Both the position numbers and the translations under genes were made by a program. Positions 6,833-8,954 of a DNA stretch of 8,954 nt are shown here, one piece after another. The DNA is taken from the NCBI GenBank assembly GCA_030378125.1, contig JAUCGN010000064.1, forward strand, positions 1 to 8,954, written 5' to 3'. The notes under the pieces were generated by a model. That model ran no database searches and had not been told where the DNA came from. It worked only from the letters and a program-made list of their open reading frames with translations. This DNA comes from Thiotrichales bacterium HSG1 (lineage in GTDB: Bacteria; Pseudomonadota; Gammaproteobacteria; Beggiatoales; Beggiatoaceae). Position 1 is the stretch's first letter. Every line of letters starts with the position of its first letter.

Positions 6833-7089
6833 TCTCGTTCCCATGTGTTACATCAATGCCATTAAGTTAAGGGCAGATACGCAGGTCTGCCCCTACAAAA
6901 TACAATATATTTCAATATGGTAGGGGCGAACCTATGTGTTCCCCCTGCTTAACTTAATGGCAGTGATGTGTTACATGGGAATGCCGAGTCTCCGTGCTAC
7001 GGAGCGTGTAATAGGTGTGATATCATGATTACCACATTCGCACCGCAGTGCGGTGTTCCTGCATTCCCACGCAGTGCATGGGAACGAGA
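6833..7089. repeat. Composite palindromic repeat cluster, interrupted by a MITE
   Basis: The outer arms TCTCGTTCCCATG (6833-6845) and CATGGGAACGAGA (7077-7089) are perfect 13-bp inverted repeats. Within lie perfect small hairpins: CTCCGT/ACGGAG (6990-7004), CACCGC/GCGGTG (7041-7055) and TTCCCA/TGGGAA (7064-7084). Removing the MITE and one target copy restores a further hairpin, TTCCCATGT/ACATGGGAA. The cluster ends 28 bp past the RT stop codon and may also serve to end RT transcription. There is no open frame of note in it. Confidence 0.75.
6854..6965. mobile_element. 112-bp MITE with 18-bp terminal inverted repeats and 11-bp target duplication
   Basis: The ends read CAATGCCATTAAGTTAAG (from 6854) and, on the other strand, CACTGCCATTAAGTTAAG (from 6965), 17 of 18 identical. 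The element is flanked by the direct repeat ATGTGTTACAT at 6843-6853 and 6966-6976. It carries no gene. Inside are hairpins GGGCAGA/TCTGCCC (6871-6892) and a second inverted pair GCCCCTAC (6889-6896)/GTAGGGGC (6920-6927). Ends beginning CA and an 11-bp duplication fit mobilisation by an IS4-family transposase acting in trans; that link is inferred. The insertion split the loop of an older hairpin. Confidence 0.85.
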
Positions 7090-7117
7090 GGAAATTTCAA
7101 AGCAGTTTAGTCATTGG

Positions 7118-7579
7118 TTATTTTTTTAATTCGGTTATCCATTTCCTTGCACCGACCCTACATGACGGAAGTGCAAATAGTCCCAACAGGAGGAGAGAGA
7201 TCAGGTAAATATAATTCATTCCAAAGGGGGCTCCCCTAGAAACACTAGGAATCCCTGCGCCTGCACTGGTAAACCCGACACCAAGCCCGCCCCAGACACC
7301 ATAGTAGAAATCACCTGAACCTTCAGAGGTGTTTTTGAAGATATATGTCCCAGGGGATAGACGCAGGCTGAAGAGCGTTGAGGAGCAATCAGTCCCGTCC
7401 CTCGCACAGATTTCATAATTACCTGACTCGGCTACGGCGCCATCGCCGAGACCGTACACAACGTATGTCATGATGCCACCGGACCCGTTCTTACAATCGA
7501 TAACCTGTCCCGAATCGGCAATCTCTGGACTTCCGCAGGGCGCCGCGTACAACGGGGAGTGACCCCCCAACCCCAATGA
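7118..7579 (-). other. GC-richer tail module of the RT gene: signal-peptide-like junction, ectodomain, IPTL-CTERM-like anchor
   Basis: Base composition changes at the end of the RT domain. I count 37 G+C in 7501-7560, against 21 in 7741-7800 and 22 in 8101-8160. The encoded segment starts with KRWLLWASLGLGGHSPLYAAP, which has the form of a signal peptide (basic, hydrophobic, then a possible cleavage after an Ala near 352). It goes on with a Gly-rich, four-Cys ectodomain and finishes with an IP motif (450-451), an 18-residue hydrophobic span and a basic end. The junction contains a run of six G on the coding strand (7563-7568). The module looks like a small secreted protein joined in frame to the RT. 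Confidence 0.6.
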
Positions 7580-8599
7580 TGCCCATAAAAGCCACCGTTT
7601 CCAATACAATTCAATGCGTTTTTTAGACGCACCCTTCTCATAGAGACGAACCGTGTTCTTTTGCAATCGTGACAACGCTGATGCCGAAGGTAGAATCCCA
7701 ATGGGAAGAATTCGCTTGCCCAGAAAATCAAAACCTTTACTTGCTTTTCCAATATAAGTTTTATCTGGAGCAACTTCAACTCTCAACGCATGTAAAACAG
7801 TATATACCTTCTTAACCGTTTTCCGCAAGTCCCAACTATTTTTACAGAAAATAACCCAATCGTCCATATAACGCCGATAAAAATGCTTATCATCCGTGCT
7901 AAACAACGCATCTAAAGGACTCAAATATAAAGCTCCCAACTGTGGTGAAATAGAAGCCCCCAATGGCAAACCCTTGGTTATATCACGATAATTTCCACCT
8001 CGTTCCACAGTCCGTTGTAAAAACATCCAAACTAACCGTTGCAACTCAGTTTCATTAGGCAATAAAGTTGCGAACTGGTCCAACAAAATCCGATGGTCAA
8101 CATTGGCATAGTATCCCTTAACATCAGATTTCATAACCTGAGCTTTTGGCTGTGATAAAAGCTGGGCATGAGTTTCTTTAACTGCTTGCTGAGTGCCACC
8201 ACGTCCGGCCAGATGTACACATTCAGCAGCAATATTATCATTAAAAACCGGTGTCAATACCTGACTGATAGCTCGAATCAACAACCGGTCTTCCGCACAA
8301 CGAATCTCAAAAAATTCCCCTTCAGCATTTTCAATTTCAGTCGCAATTTGAAACTCAAACTGCCCACTGAGTATCCGTTTTATTAAAGAAGTCTTATGCT
8401 CCTCCCAACTACGACTATAATCCCAAATATCGCTATCCTGTTTAGAACTACTATCTTGTAGCCAAGTTAAAGCAGAATTAATATTATTATCAGCAATTAC
8501 TTGTTTTAGCAAATGGTTTGGCTCAAAATTAACTGCCGTAAGATGTGAACTGGTGCCTATCTGCGGTTTGGTTAAAAATGGTAAAAATTTATCTAACAT
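7118..8599 (-). CDS. Reverse transcriptase fused to a secreted/sorting-signal-like C-terminal tail
   Basis: Residues about 60-340 form a bacterial reverse transcriptase: AGRGGTQQAV (131-140), the first catalytic Asp159 in KSDVKGYYANVDH, GLPLGASISPQLGALYL (210-226), the active site YMDD (244-247, Asp246/Asp247), and the KTYIGKASKGFDFLGK block (280-295). The thumb ends with YWKRWLLWASLGLGG (332-346). There is no HNH endonuclease and no intron domain V-like RNA nearby, so it is not a standard group II intron protein. The template-strand block has LGxxxSP, unlike the SQ ending typical of DGR enzymes. After about residue 346 the frame continues into a Gly/Ser-rich segment with four Cys (355, 369, 398, 405). 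It ends in IPSVSRGAPFG, a hydrophobic helix (461-478) and Arg/Lys residues, resembling an IPTL-CTERM sorting signal. The ATG at 8599 has only a weak AAGG 10 bases before it. RT identity is firm; its class and the tail's role are open. Confidence 0.88.
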   Translation of the reverse strand: MLDKFLPFLTKPQIGTSSHLTAVNFEPNHLLKQVIADNNINSALTWLQDSSSKQDSDIWDYSRSWEEHKTSLIKRILSGQFEFQIATEIENAEGEFFEIRCAEDRLLIRAISQVLTPVFNDNIAAECVHLAGRGGTQQAVKETHAQLLSQPKAQVMKSDVKGYYANVDHRILLDQFATLLPNETELQRLVWMFLQRTVERGGNYRDITKGLPLGASISPQLGALYLSPLDALFSTDDKHFYRRYMDDWVIFCKNSWDLRKTVKKVYTVLHALRVEVAPDKTYIGKASKGFDFLGKRILPIGILPSASALSRLQKNTVRLYEKGASKKRIELYWKRWLLWASLGLGGHSPLYAAPCGSPEIADSGQVIDCKNGSGGIMTYVVYGLGDGAVAESGNYEICARDGTDCSSTLFSLRLSPGTYIFKNTSEGSGDFYYGVWGGLGVGFTSAGAGIPSVSRGAPFGMNYIYLISLLLLGLFALPSCRVGARKWITELKK

Positions 8600-8954
8600 T
8601 TCTGGTCAACCTTTTTTAATTTGCGTGGAAAGGTTACTCTACGCATTAATTACGCCAATTGAGAATTAATTACATAGTTAATTATTTTTTTTGCGTTTTC
8701 AGGTGGTTATAACTTGTTGGGATTTTGGCTGGTTTCACTGCATTTCACTGAAAAATAACTTAGTTCACGGAATAAGATCGTTCCGTTGACATTTTGAAAT
8801 AAATATTTTAAATACAACTTATTACATGGTTTTTGTAAGTTTTTATTGAAGGTTGTTTGTTTTACCGATTCAGAAAAACTTGGATTTTTTCCATAAAATA
8901 TGTTTTTTCTTGTCAAACTATTTTTAATCTTTTTAACTATTTAGCTTGACAAGT
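8600..8954. other. Upstream region of the RT gene, no convincing gene
   Basis: AT-rich DNA that may hold the RT promoter or an RNA partner. Features seen: direct repeats of ATTAATTAC at 8645-8653 and 8665-8673 (20 bp apart) with a looser copy at 8677-8685; hairpin GCGTGGA/TCTACGC (8623-8644, one G-T pair); hairpin ACGGAA/TTCCGT (8767-8786); and CTTGTCAA/TTGACAAG inverted arms (8909-8916, 8946-8953). A 69-codon minus-strand frame at 8707-8916 has no motif or ribosome site and is probably spurious. Confidence 0.45.
8645..8685. promoter_or_regulatory. Cluster of ATTAATTAC direct repeats before the RT gene
   Basis: Two exact 9-bp copies are spaced 20 bp start to start, about two helical turns, and a third copy with two mismatches follows. 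They lie 46-87 bases upstream of the RT start codon. The spacing would suit a regulator binding one face of the helix, but low-complexity AT sequence can give the same pattern by chance. Confidence 0.3.

Noticed and set aside
7216..7779. Alternative minus-strand frames overlapping the RT tail (7216-7416, 7468-7779)
   Set aside because: They are shadows of the RT-tail frame; the long frame has domain-level support on both sides of the junction, while these show only Cys/Arg-rich nonsense.
7118..8599. Diversity-generating retroelement
   Set aside because: I found no template/variable repeat pair differing at A positions, no C-type-lectin target gene, and the RT block has LGxxxSP rather than the SQ ending typical of DGR enzymes.
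8707..8916. 69-codon gene upstream of the RT
   Set aside because: No ribosome site, no recognisable domain, and a composition typical of translated AT-rich noncoding DNA.
7118..8954. Retron or group II intron
   Set aside because: There is no msr/msd-like inverted pair directly before the RT, no domain V-like hairpin after it, and no maturase plus HNH extension; the C-terminus is a secretion-like tail instead.

Overview
The window reads as an AT-rich gammaproteobacterial chromosome. My best guess is the large sulfur bacteria (Beggiatoaceae-like), because of three things: a YchF of gammaproteobacterial type, a STAND/TPR-type helical-repeat protein, and dense palindromic dispersed repeats around decayed insertion sequences. 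The taxonomic call is an inference. No rRNA, tRNA or CRISPR array was seen.

Layout, left to right. Positions 1-1227 (+) hold the 3' part of a tetratricopeptide-repeat gene that probably begins before the window. Its last codons and stop lie inside a dispersed repeat, and a copy of this gene end recurs about 250 bp downstream. Positions 1228-2121 are a scar zone with repeat copies, a long hairpin and a frameshifted, internally deleted IS4-like transposase on the minus strand. The minus-strand housekeeping GTPase gene ychF (2122-3207) follows. An AT-rich spacer (3208-3768) leads to an orphan transglutaminase-like cysteine-enzyme gene (3769-4515, +). A two-gene ABC export operon of the MacB/LolCD type lies on the minus strand (ATPase 5837-6505, permease 4680-5846), with coding regions overlapping by 10 bp and no periplasmic adaptor gene beside it.

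Positions 6506-7117 are repeat-rich. A 112-bp MITE with 18-bp terminal inverted repeats has inserted into an older palindromic repeat, leaving an 11-bp target duplication.

The most unusual gene is at 7118-8599 (-). It encodes a reverse transcriptase with a YMDD active site that is not clearly a group II intron, retron or DGR enzyme. In the same frame it continues into a GC-richer tail of about 147 residues. The tail looks like a secreted, cysteine-containing surface protein: a signal-peptide-like junction, a Gly/Ser-rich ectodomain, and a C-terminal IP-motif/transmembrane/basic segment resembling IPTL-CTERM sorting signals. A reverse transcriptase joined to a sorting-signal domain is the strongest candidate here for an undescribed system. 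The 355 bp upstream of it hold short repeats and hairpins but no convincing gene.

Functional links are limited. The two ABC genes form an operon and the RT with its tail forms a unit. The other genes look independent, separated by repeat-driven rearrangements.
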